Source of the DNA: Candidatus Zhuqueibacterota bacterium
GTDB lineage: Bacteria > Zhuqueibacterota > QNDG01
NCBI GenBank assembly: GCA_003645915.1
Contig: QNDG01000113.1
Location: forward strand, 1 to 6,065
Length of the DNA: 6,065 nt
Reading direction: 5' to 3'
In this document: one piece after another, positions 1-6,040 of the stretch
Layout: each line of letters opens with the position of its first letter
Numbering within the stretch: position 1 is the stretch's first letter
Position numbers and translations under genes: made by a program
The notes under the pieces: generated by a model
Told to the model about the DNA's origin: nothing
The model's input: the letters and a program-made list of their open reading frames with translations, nothing else
The model's database searches: none

Positions 1-26
1 AGTCGTGTGAGGATTCGTATGATGAT

Positions 27-62
27 AAAGACCTTGAGTGGTCTCAAAGACCTCAGAGGTCT
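27..62. repeat. Tandem pair of small palindromes (AAAGACCT...GGTCT)
   Basis: Two similar copies lie side by side, at 27-44 and 46-62. Each begins AAAGACCT and ends GGTCT, and each can fold on itself. The first pairs AGACC (29-33) with GGTCT (40-44) around a six-base loop. The second pairs AGACCT (48-53) with AGGTCT (57-62) around a three-base loop. No T-run follows, so this is not a typical terminator. From memory, short palindromes built on ACCTC/GAGGT are common between genes in Bacteroidota and related genomes. That kinship is an inference. Confidence 0.55.
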
Positions 63-100
63 GTAAATAATTTTCTATAATTCGTATTAATGCGTGTAAC

Positions 101-220
101 CTTGTCCGGCCTTTGAAGGACGTGTCAGGCTTTTGACTGACGTGTCCGGCTTTTGACTGACGTGTCCGGCTTTTGACGGGCGTGTCCGGCTTTTGACTGA
201 CGTGTCCGGCTACTGCCGGA
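101..220. repeat. Six-copy 20-bp direct tandem repeat
   Basis: Six uninterrupted units of exactly 20 bp run from 101 to 220, with consensus CGTGTCCGGCTTTTGACTGA. The third (141-160) and fifth (181-200) units match it exactly. The second (121-140) has one change, the fourth (161-180) two, and the two end units four each. Decay at the edges with perfect units inside is usual for an array that expands and contracts by slippage or recombination. The 20-bp period is not a multiple of three and stops occur in the forward frames, so it does not encode a peptide repeat. Each unit contains the palindrome CCGG. The spacing of about two helical turns would suit protein binding on one DNA face, but no known iteron or operator is recognised. 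There are no unique spacers, so it is not a CRISPR array. Confidence 0.93.
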
Positions 221-230
221 TTCGTGAATC
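205..230. repeat. Compact hairpin and adjoining palindrome closing the tandem array
   Basis: The degenerate last tandem unit forms a perfect six-base G+C-rich stem: TCCGGC (205-210) and GCCGGA (215-220) around the loop TACT. It is followed, overlapping by two bases, by GATTC (219-223) GT GAATC (226-230). No U-tract follows on either strand, so a Rho-independent terminator is not supported. The changes in this unit relative to the consensus are what create the hairpin. Confidence 0.6.
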
Positions 231-261
231 AAGAAAAAATTCAAAATTCCCTCTTTTCCGA

Positions 262-278
262 GAAACCTCTGAAACCTC
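262..278. repeat. Short direct repeat GAAACCTC x2
   Basis: GAAACCTC occurs at 262-269 and again at 271-278, one base apart. It shares the ACCTC core with the palindromes at 27-62 and may be a remnant of the same repeat class. It is short enough to be chance. Confidence 0.3.
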
Positions 279-287
279 CAATTGACG

Positions 288-321
288 TTTGATATTTTCT
301 TTTTACGACTTATAAATTTGC
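288..321 (+). promoter_or_regulatory. Candidate promoter for the tkt operon
   Basis: Two readings of the same bases are possible. In Bacteroidota style, TTTG (288-291) is followed after 21 bases by TAAATTTGC (313-321), which fits the known -33/-7 pattern TTTG and TAnnTTTG. In sigma-70 style, TTGATA (289-294) is followed after 16 bases by TATAAA (311-316), each hexamer one base off consensus. Either would start transcription near 323-330 and give a 5' untranslated region of roughly 160 bases before the tkt ATG. The region is so AT-rich that chance matches are likely. Confidence 0.35.
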
Positions 322-344
322 ATCTAAAATTAAATATTTTATCC

Positions 345-378
345 TTGATATGATATGATAAAAATGCATATATTTTTG
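345..378 (+). promoter_or_regulatory. Second, weaker promoter candidate with a TGATA triplet repeat
   Basis: TTGATA (345-350) is followed after 18 bases by TATATT (369-374), and TTG (345-347) lies 23 bases before TATTTTTG (371-378). The stretch between contains three perfect tandem TGATA units (346-360). This could be an alternative promoter for tkt or a chance match in AT-rich DNA. Confidence 0.2.
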
Positions 379-445
379 AGTTGTTTGTTTTTGATTTACA
401 TGTACAGATTTGTGATCTTTTTAAAAATTGTTAAATCAAAACATA

Positions 446-477
446 GAATAATTATAAAAATGGAATAATTATAAAAA
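446..477 (+). repeat. Perfect 15-bp direct repeat in the tkt 5' UTR
   Basis: GAATAATTATAAAAA occurs at 446-460 and again at 463-477, two bases apart. The second copy runs straight into the ribosome binding site of tkt. It could be a recent local duplication, a paired binding site, or an A/U-rich translation enhancer in the leader. The sequence does not decide between these. Confidence 0.7.
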
Positions 478-480
478 AGG
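477..480 (+). promoter_or_regulatory. Ribosome binding site deciding the tkt start
   Basis: AAGG sits nine bases before ATG 490. The in-frame TTG at 481 touches this motif directly and so has no usable spacing. The ATG at 490 is therefore preferred. Confidence 0.55.
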
Positions 481-489
481 TTGGAAAAA

Positions 490-2505
490 ATGAATAAAGC
501 CGGAGATTCAAGAGAAATTGCAGAACTTTCTGTAAACACTATCAGAATGCTCAGTGTTGATGCAATTCAGAAAGCAAATTCAGGACATCCTGGAATGCCG
601 ATGGGTATGGCTGATTGTGCATTTGTATTGTGGACAAAATTCCTTAATTATAACCCGGACAAGCCGCTGTGGAAAAACAGAGACAGATTTATTCTTTCAG
701 CAGGCCACGGCTCAATGCTTCTTTATTCTCTGCTTTATCTTTCCGGATATGATTTTTCCTTAGAAGATATTAAAAGCTTCCGGCAGTGGGGAAGTAAAAC
801 TCCGGGACATCCGGAATATGGTTTTCCCGGAATAGAAACAACAACAGGGCCTCTGGGCCAGGGTTTTGCAACAGGTGTAGGAATGGCGATAGCTGAAAAA
901 ATAATGGCTCAAAAATTTAATACAAAGAATTTTTCCCCGGTTAATCATAAAATTTTCGGTATTGTCAGTGACGGAGATCTTATGGAAGGGGTTGCTTCGG
1001 AAGCTGCTTCTGTTGCAGGTCATCTTGGACTGGGAAATATTATTTATATTTATGATCATAATAAAATCACGATTGAGGGCAGTACTGATTTTGCTTTTAC
1101 TGAAGATGTTAAAAAGCGGTTTGATGCTTACGGGTGGCATACAATCCTGATTGACGGACATGATCACCAACAGATAGAAACAGCAATAGAGGAGTCATTA
1201 AACGAAACATCAAAGCCTTCGTTGATTATTGCAAAAACACACATAGGTTTCGGGAGCCCAGAAAAACAGGATACTGCTTCGGTTCACGGATCACCACTTG
1301 GCGCAGAAGAGGTAAAAAGAACAAAGAAAAATCTCAAGTGGCCGGAAGATAAGGATTTTTATATACCTGAGCAGGTCACAGAATTTTTCAATTCCGTTAA
1401 AGAGATTAAAATAAAAGAATATAATTCGTGGGTAGAAAAATTTACAAAATGGAGAATGGATCATCCTGAACTTGCCCGGGATTGGGATGTGATGTATAAA
1501 CAGGAAATTCCGGAGAATCTTGAAGAGGAGCTGCTGAATTCTGTACCTGAGGAACCATGTGCAACAAGAGTGGCTTCAGGTAAGATAATAAACAAGGCCG
1601 CTGAAATTATGCCTTGGCTTTACGGAGGATCTGCAGACCTTGCACCGTCAACAAAAACTTATTTGATAAATTTTAAATCAATTAGTAAAGATGATTTCAG
1701 CGGAAGAAACATACATTTTGGTATAAGGGAACATGCGATGACCGCAATTATGAACGGCATGTCCCTTTACGGAAGTTTTGTTCCTTTTGGCTCCACATTT
1801 TTAGTCTTTTCCGATTACATGAAACCTGCAATTCGTATGTCTGCGTTAATGAAACTGCAGAACATATACGTATTTACTCATGACAGTATTTTTGTTGGAG
1901 AAGACGGGCCAACGCATCAGCCTGTTGAACACATAGCAGCATTGCGGGGGATCCCCGGGCTTACTGTTTTCCGCCCTGCAGACAGCGTGGAAACAGCCCT
2001 GTGCTGGACTTATGCACTGACCAATAAAAGATGTCCTGCTGCGCTTTGTCTTACAAGGCAGAAAATACAGACTCTGAAAAGAGACAAATCTGTTTCTGTT
2101 GAGGATATTAAAAAAGGCGGTTATATAATACGGCATGAAAAAAACAAACCTGATGTAGTACTGGTTGCAACCGGCTCGGAAGTTGAATTGTCATTAAATT
2201 CTGCTGAAGATCTGAATTTAAAAGGTATTGATGCCCGGGTTGTTTCCATGGTATCTCTTGATTTGTTTTATAATCAGGATATAGTTTTTCAGGAAAACAT
2301 TATTCCAAAAGGAGTTCCGGTAGTAGTGGTTGAGGCTGCATCTTCTCAGGGCTGGTACAGGATAACACGAAATCCGATTTTATGTTTAACAATGGACAGA
2401 TTCGGAGAGTCTGCTCCTTATCAGGTTCTTGCGGACAAATTTGGTTTTACCAGGGAAAATATTACAAAGGCTGTAGAATTCTGGCTGGTGAACTTAAAAG
2501 TATGA
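490..2505 (+). CDS. tkt: Transketolase
   Basis: Complete 671-residue transketolase (EC 2.2.1.1), near the usual family length of about 660-670. This cytoplasmic thiamine-diphosphate (ThDP) and divalent-metal enzyme moves two-carbon units from ketose to aldose phosphates in the non-oxidative pentose phosphate pathway. The ThDP-binding domain fills about residues 1-330: KANSGHPG with His33, SAGHGS with His73, TPGHPE with His107, the metal/ThDP motif SDGDLMEG (Asp161) ending at Asn191, and His266 in VHGSPLG. The pyrimidine-binding domain (about 350-525) has GGSADLAPS, GIREHAM with the catalytic glutamate Glu414, GEDGPTHQP (Asp472, His476) and LTRQ (Arg523). The C-terminal domain follows, with ATGSEVEL and GESAP. 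All key residues expected from the E. coli enzyme are present. The first residue of the GDG motif is Ser, which I recall from many bacterial transketolases. An in-frame TTG at 481 is a poorer start. The stop overlaps the next gene's start. Confidence 0.98.
   Translation: MNKAGDSREIAELSVNTIRMLSVDAIQKANSGHPGMPMGMADCAFVLWTKFLNYNPDKPLWKNRDRFILSAGHGSMLLYSLLYLSGYDFSLEDIKSFRQWGSKTPGHPEYGFPGIETTTGPLGQGFATGVGMAIAEKIMAQKFNTKNFSPVNHKIFGIVSDGDLMEGVASEAASVAGHLGLGNIIYIYDHNKITIEGSTDFAFTEDVKKRFDAYGWHTILIDGHDHQQIETAIEESLNETSKPSLIIAKTHIGFGSPEKQDTASVHGSPLGAEEVKRTKKNLKWPEDKDFYIPEQVTEFFNSVKEIKIKEYNSWVEKFTKWRMDHPELARDWDVMYKQEIPENLEEELLNSVPEEPCATRVASGKIINKAAEIMPWLYGGSADLAPSTKTYLINFKSISKDDFSGRNIHFGIREHAMTAIMNGMSLYGSFVPFGSTFLVFSDYMKPAIRMSALMKLQNIYVFTHDSIFVGEDGPTHQPVEHIAALRGIPGLTVFRPADSVETALCWTYALTNKRCPAALCLTRQKIQTLKRDKSVSVEDIKKGGYIIRHEKNKPDVVLVATGSEVELSLNSAEDLNLKGIDARVVSMVSLDLFYNQDIVFQENIIPKGVPVVVVEAASSQGWYRITRNPILCLTMDRFGESAPYQVLADKFGFTRENITKAVEFWLVNLKV
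2502..2505 (+). promoter_or_regulatory. ATGA stop/start overlap (translational coupling)
   Basis: The start codon ATG (2502-2504) of the phospholipase shares bases with the TGA stop (2503-2505) of transketolase. The only Shine-Dalgarno-like bases upstream are GGTGA (2487-2491), about ten bases away and weak. Ribosomes finishing tkt probably re-initiate here, tying outer-membrane protein output to transketolase translation. Confidence 0.7.
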
Positions 2506-5135
2506 GCAGGGTTTTTAAAATATCCGTTATTTTTTTTCTAATTTCTTTTTTTTATGGTCATGCTTCAGCAGAGAGCTCAGAAAAAGAGATTCCTCTTTCT
2601 TTTGAAAAACACAGTTTCTGTTTTAAATCCAACCTTTTTTATCTACGGATCAAAAGGCCTAAAATTATTCTGGTTTTAAGCGGGGGAGGATCCAGAGGGA
2701 TAGCCCAGATCGGCGTGCTGAAGGCCCTTGAAAAAAGATGCCTTCCTGTTGATTTAATTGTAGGAACAAGTATGGGAGCGCAGGTTGGGGGGCTCTATTC
2801 TCTCGGTTATTCACCGGATACCCTTGAAAGTATTGTAAAAAGTGTTGACTGGAATTCATTAATTGAAGACGCTCCGACCCGTGAGGAACTTTTTGTAGGG
2901 CAAAAAGAGGAACAGGCAAACTATCTTTTCCAGTTCAGACTAAAACATCTGTCTATAGAGATTCCATCCTCATTTGCTGCTGGTCAGAGATTGTTCAATA
3001 TGCTGGCTGACTTAGTTTACGGATCTCCTTATGCTGCACAAAAAGATTTTACCTGTTTTCCGGTTCAATTTTATGCAGTTGCAACGGATCTGTTATCAGG
3101 ATCAAAACTGGTTTTAAGTAAAGGCTCAATTATTTCCGCAATGCAGGGAAGTATGGCAATACCTCTTCTTCTGGCTCCTGTTCAATTGGATTCAATGCTT
3201 CTTGTGGACGGAGGCCTGGTTTCAAATCTGCCCGTTGAAGAGGGCAGAAAAAGAGGAGATCTTGTAATAGCAGTTGATACTTCCTCAAAGCTCAGAGATA
3301 AAAGCAGAATTAAAGCTCCGTGGGAAGTTGTGGATCAGGTGACCACTATTATGCAAAAACAGGCTGTGGAAAAGAGCCTTGCTTCTGCGGATATTTCCAT
3401 AATTCCGGATTTATCTGAAAGATCCAATACGGATTTTACAGGACTTGACAGTCTTATCCGGACAGGAGAAGAGGCTGCTTTAAGAATCACAGACCAGATA
3501 GAGGCAAAGATTCTCTCTTTTGATACTTCATATGCAGGTTCTGAAAAGTATTTTATTAAAAAGATCTCTATTAAAGGTCTGAAACTGTTAAAAGAGCCAG
3601 ACCTTATATCTTCTTTACCTGTTAATTTCCCTGATACATTGACTGAAGCTGATATCAACTGGCTGGCAAATCAGCTTATTCAAACAGAAAAGGTTTTACA
3701 TATCAGTGCAAAAGTAGATACTGCTGCGGGTATGCTTAATTTTTATGTCAGGGAGAGCCCATTTGTAAAGAGCTTTGAATTTTACGGGAATACGGTTTTC
3801 CCCGATTCTGTTTTAAAAGCAGTTATTGATTTTAAAAAACAGGGAATCTGCAATGTAAAAGCAATGTTTTCCTCTTTTGATAAAATTCTGAATCTCTATG
3901 CGTCCAGAGGGTTTTCTCTTGTTAAAATTGACAGTGTAAAATATAAAGGCGGGGTAATCTCTGTTTATGTTAATGAAGGAAGAGTTAAACGGATTCTTAT
4001 CAGAGGAAATAAAAACACAAGAGATTTTGTAATTAAAAGAGAGATTTCTATTAAACCAGGGGATCTTTTTTCCAGGGATAAAATTTTACAAAGTGTGGAA
4101 AGTATCTATTCAACAGGTTTGTTTAAATCCGTAAAATTTGATGTTAGTTCCGAGGGAAACGGTTATAATCTGTATTTTTATTTAAAGGAAAAAGCTTACT
4201 CTGTAATCAGGATCGGGCTAAGATATGATATTGAAAGACAGACAAAGGGTTTTTTCCAGATAGTGCGGGAAAATCTCCTTGGCATAGGAGATAAAGCTTC
4301 TGTTAGGGTTCTTACAGGAAGAAGAGATGAATCAATACAGGGGAGAATCTGGGCTGACAGACTTTTTAAAACATATTTTACATATTCTGTCAGTTTTATT
4401 AAGGAAGCTCATCACAGAGATTTTTATTCGGATTTAATGCATGTGGGATCTTATAAAAACCGAAGTGCCAGATTCAGTGTTTCTGCAGGACACCAGATGC
4501 AGAAACTGGGAAAAGTGTCAATATCTCTGAACAATGAGCACGTAAACATTACAACTTCAGGTGATTCGGGAAGTGTTCCTTCGGGAAAATATGATTTACG
4601 TTTTTTCAAATTCCGGTCTGAAGTTGACACAAGAGACAGGGTACCTTTTACAACAAAAGGAAAATTCCATGTTCTTGAGTATGAAACAGCAGGCACTCTT
4701 TTTGGGAGTGGGATTTCATATGTCAGACTTTACTCATCAACGGAATCATATTACAAAGCAGGTACAAGGTTTACAATCCACCCGAAAATTGCATGGGGAG
4801 CAGCAGACCGCACAATACCTTTTTCAAAGGAATTTTTTATAGGTGGCATGAACAGTTTTATGGGTCTGCCCCTTTATGCTATGCACGGGAAAAGGTTTAT
4901 AAGTGTAAACAGTGAGATACGATACAGATTGCCGGTTAAGAATGAGGTGTATCTGTTTTTCCGGTATGATGTTGCAGGCGTTTGGAATACATATTCCAAA
5001 ATAGAAGGAAAAGATTTTCTGCACGGCCTTGGCATTTCATTGGCTGCTGCTTCTCCTTTAGGTCCTCTTTTTATAGGATTCGGAAAAGCCGGGACACACC
5101 AGAGGTTTTATGTTAGTCTCGGACATGCTTTCTGA
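2502..5135 (+). CDS. Patatin-like phospholipase with three POTRA-like domains and an Omp85 barrel (type Vd autotransporter-like)
   Basis: 877-residue exported protein, probably anchored in the outer membrane with a lipid acyl hydrolase head. Residues 1-23 are a signal peptide (basic start, long hydrophobic core, predicted cleavage after ASA). The patatin domain (about 55-260) has the oxyanion loop GGGSRG (61-66), nucleophile Ser90 in GTSMG, and Asp236 in DGG, so the Ser-Asp dyad is intact. Three consecutive POTRA-like beta-alpha-alpha-beta-beta units follow, at about 350-418, 420-493 and 494-563. The rest (566-877) resembles a bacterial surface antigen/Omp85 barrel ending in an aromatic-rich strand with terminal Phe, as in beta-signals for BAM. 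This resembles Pseudomonas PlpD and Fusobacterium FplA, which as I recall have one POTRA. The loop-6 VRGF-type motif reads SFMGL (785-789), so the usual Arg is Met. Four cysteines remain in the mature protein. The frame stays open 40 codons upstream to 2382, but that lies inside tkt and would bury the signal peptide, so ATG 2502 is chosen. Substrate and whether the head is released are unknown. Confidence 0.93.
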   Translation: MSRVFKISVIFFLISFFYGHASAESSEKEIPLSFEKHSFCFKSNLFYLRIKRPKIILVLSGGGSRGIAQIGVLKALEKRCLPVDLIVGTSMGAQVGGLYSLGYSPDTLESIVKSVDWNSLIEDAPTREELFVGQKEEQANYLFQFRLKHLSIEIPSSFAAGQRLFNMLADLVYGSPYAAQKDFTCFPVQFYAVATDLLSGSKLVLSKGSIISAMQGSMAIPLLLAPVQLDSMLLVDGGLVSNLPVEEGRKRGDLVIAVDTSSKLRDKSRIKAPWEVVDQVTTIMQKQAVEKSLASADISIIPDLSERSNTDFTGLDSLIRTGEEAALRITDQIEAKILSFDTSYAGSEKYFIKKISIKGLKLLKEPDLISSLPVNFPDTLTEADINWLANQLIQTEKVLHISAKVDTAAGMLNFYVRESPFVKSFEFYGNTVFPDSVLKAVIDFKKQGICNVKAMFSSFDKILNLYASRGFSLVKIDSVKYKGGVISVYVNEGRVKRILIRGNKNTRDFVIKREISIKPGDLFSRDKILQSVESIYSTGLFKSVKFDVSSEGNGYNLYFYLKEKAYSVIRIGLRYDIERQTKGFFQIVRENLLGIGDKASVRVLTGRRDESIQGRIWADRLFKTYFTYSVSFIKEAHHRDFYSDLMHVGSYKNRSARFSVSAGHQMQKLGKVSISLNNEHVNITTSGDSGSVPSGKYDLRFFKFRSEVDTRDRVPFTTKGKFHVLEYETAGTLFGSGISYVRLYSSTESYYKAGTRFTIHPKIAWGAADRTIPFSKEFFIGGMNSFMGLPLYAMHGKRFISVNSEIRYRLPVKNEVYLFFRYDVAGVWNTYSKIEGKDFLHGLGISLAAASPLGPLFIGFGKAGTHQRFYVSLGHAF

Positions 5136-5158
5136 GTTTGCCTGAACGGTTCTTTTAT

Positions 5159-5163
5159 AAGGA
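5159..5163 (+). promoter_or_regulatory. Ribosome binding site deciding the xth start
   Basis: AAGGA lies seven bases before ATG 5171, an ideal spacing. The in-frame TTG at 5138 would add eleven residues before the strand that normally opens this fold and has no good Shine-Dalgarno. Confidence 0.75.
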
Positions 5164-5170
5164 TTATATT

Positions 5171-5938
5171 ATGTTAAGTGTTTACTCCTGGAATGTAAAC
5201 GGTATAAGAGCATGGCATTCAAAAGGATTAATTGACTGGGTAAAAACAGTTGCACCGGATATTTTTCTTGTTCAGGAAACAAAGGCGCATCCTGACCAAC
5301 TGGCGCCGGAACTGATAAATATAGATGGTTATAAAAGCTATTTTGCATCTGCAAAAAAAAGAGGTTACAGCGGAGTTGCTCTTTATACAAAATCTGAGCC
5401 CCAGGATATTGAAGTTTCCGGGAATGCAGATTTTGATGATGAAGGAAGAATACTTATTGCACACTATGATAAGTTTTCTCTTATGAATTGTTATTTCCCA
5501 AACAGCCAGCCCCAAGGCAAAAGGCTTGAATATAAGTTATCGTTTTGTGATTTTGTGCTTGATAAGTGCAACAGCCTGGTTTTACAGGGTAAAAATGTTG
5601 TTTTATGCGGAGATTTTAATATCGCACACACGGAAATAGATCTCCAGAATCCGAAATCCAACCAAAATAATCCGGGTTTCCTTCCTGAAGAAAGAGAGTG
5701 GATGAGTAAATTCCTCAATTCCGGATATACGGACAGTTTCAGAAAGTTTCATCCCGGAGAACCCGGCCACTATACCTGGTGGTCTTACAGGTTTAATGCC
5801 CGGGCAAAAGATATCGGCTGGAGAATAGATTATATTTGTGTAAATAATGGATTCCAGGAAGGTATAATCAGGCCTGATATTCACAAAGATGTAATGGGCT
5901 CGGATCATTGCCCTGTAAGTATTGAACTGGATGTGTAG
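5171..5938 (+). CDS. xth: Exodeoxyribonuclease III / AP endonuclease (ExoA/APE1-type)
   Basis: Complete 255-residue member of the exonuclease III family. Its expected role is to cut the DNA backbone 5' of abasic sites in base-excision repair and to remove 3'-blocking groups, often with 3'-5' exonuclease activity. The protein is one endonuclease/exonuclease/phosphatase domain with every catalytic element: Asn8 in WNVNG, metal ligand Glu36 in QETK, Tyr108 in NCYFPN, Asp148 and Asn150 in GDFN, Asp220 in GWRIDY, and Asp245-His246 in GSDHCPV. The stretch NARAKDIGWRIDY, together with GYSGV and RLEYK, is closer to human APE1 and Bacillus ExoA than to E. coli XthA, and the length matches ExoA (about 252). 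Trp203, Trp217 and Ile219 align with the abasic-pocket residues Phe266, Trp280 and Leu282 of APE1. No redox or export extension precedes the fold, so it acts in the cytoplasm. The gene starts 35 bases after the phospholipase stop, with no evident promoter between, and is probably the last gene of the operon. Confidence 0.97.
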   Translation: MLSVYSWNVNGIRAWHSKGLIDWVKTVAPDIFLVQETKAHPDQLAPELINIDGYKSYFASAKKRGYSGVALYTKSEPQDIEVSGNADFDDEGRILIAHYDKFSLMNCYFPNSQPQGKRLEYKLSFCDFVLDKCNSLVLQGKNVVLCGDFNIAHTEIDLQNPKSNQNNPGFLPEEREWMSKFLNSGYTDSFRKFHPGEPGHYTWWSYRFNARAKDIGWRIDYICVNNGFQEGIIRPDIHKDVMGSDHCPVSIELDV

Positions 5939-5961
5939 CATTCAGTGGGCAGGCTACTACC

Positions 5962-5989
5962 TTCACCATTCGGCTCCGCTCAGGGTGGA
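5962..5989. repeat. Short interrupted palindrome of a widespread dispersed type
   Basis: TTCACC (5962-5967) can pair with GGTGGA (5984-5989), including one G-T pair, around a 16-base loop reading ATTCGGCTCCGCTCAG. The core TTCGGCTCCGCTCAGGGTG resembles, from memory, a dispersed intergenic repeat seen in many bacterial genomes (TTCG-CTCCGCTCAG type). No T-run follows, so it is not a standard terminator, though it is the only folded element after xth. Confidence 0.45.
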
Positions 5990-6040
5990 CCAAAAATGGG
6001 AATAGAGGTATAAAGGTATAAGATATTTTGCCGGCATTAG

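Larger units (their letters stand above)
1..489. other. Gene-free, repeat-rich leader upstream of tkt
   Basis: No convincing gene lies in this stretch on either strand. The left part (1-230) holds palindromes and a 20-bp tandem array and is richer in G+C than the rest. The right part (about 230-489) is very AT-rich and carries the likely promoter and 5' untranslated region of the downstream operon. Bases 1-66 are open in frame 1 up to a TAA at 64-66 and could be the last 21 codons of an upstream gene. That frame reads through the palindromic repeats and has no recognisable family signature, so it is not called. Confidence 0.7.

Noticed and set aside
1..66. Possible 3' end of an upstream gene (21 open codons ending in TAA)
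   Set aside because: The frame runs through a pair of palindromic repeats, is short, and shows no family signature. An open stretch this short is expected by chance.
101..220. CRISPR array
   Set aside because: The units are directly contiguous with no unique spacers, and there are no cas genes nearby.
101..240. Small reverse-strand reading frame across the tandem repeats (about 35 residues from a TTG)
   Set aside because: It has no Shine-Dalgarno and its composition simply follows the repeats, whose 20-bp period shifts the frame each unit.
323..489. Riboswitch, especially a thiamine pyrophosphate sensor, in the tkt leader
   Set aside because: The leader lacks the TPP-box motifs (CTGAGA and the ACCTGATC-like segment) and has no stable multi-stem fold visible by eye. 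Transketolase uses ThDP but is rarely TPP-regulated.
760..1170. Reverse-strand open frame inside tkt, and similar ones at 3335-3658 and 5603-5941
   Set aside because: They lie antisense to strongly conserved genes, have no family-like motifs, and are shadows of the coding strand.
1947..1956. GGGGATCCCC palindrome inside tkt
   Set aside because: It is explained by the codons for the conserved residues RGIPG and has no other sign of function.
2382..2501. Longer phospholipase starting at ATG 2382
   Set aside because: The extra 40 codons lie in the last part of tkt, another frame of a conserved gene, and would place a Cys-rich stretch before the clear signal peptide.
5138..5170. TTG 5138 as start of the AP endonuclease
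   Set aside because: ATG 5171 has AAGGA at ideal spacing and begins right at the first strand of the fold, as in related enzymes.
5935..5957. Rho-independent terminator after xth (GTAGC/GCTAC stem)
   Set aside because: The stem is only five bases with a 13-base loop and has no U-tract.
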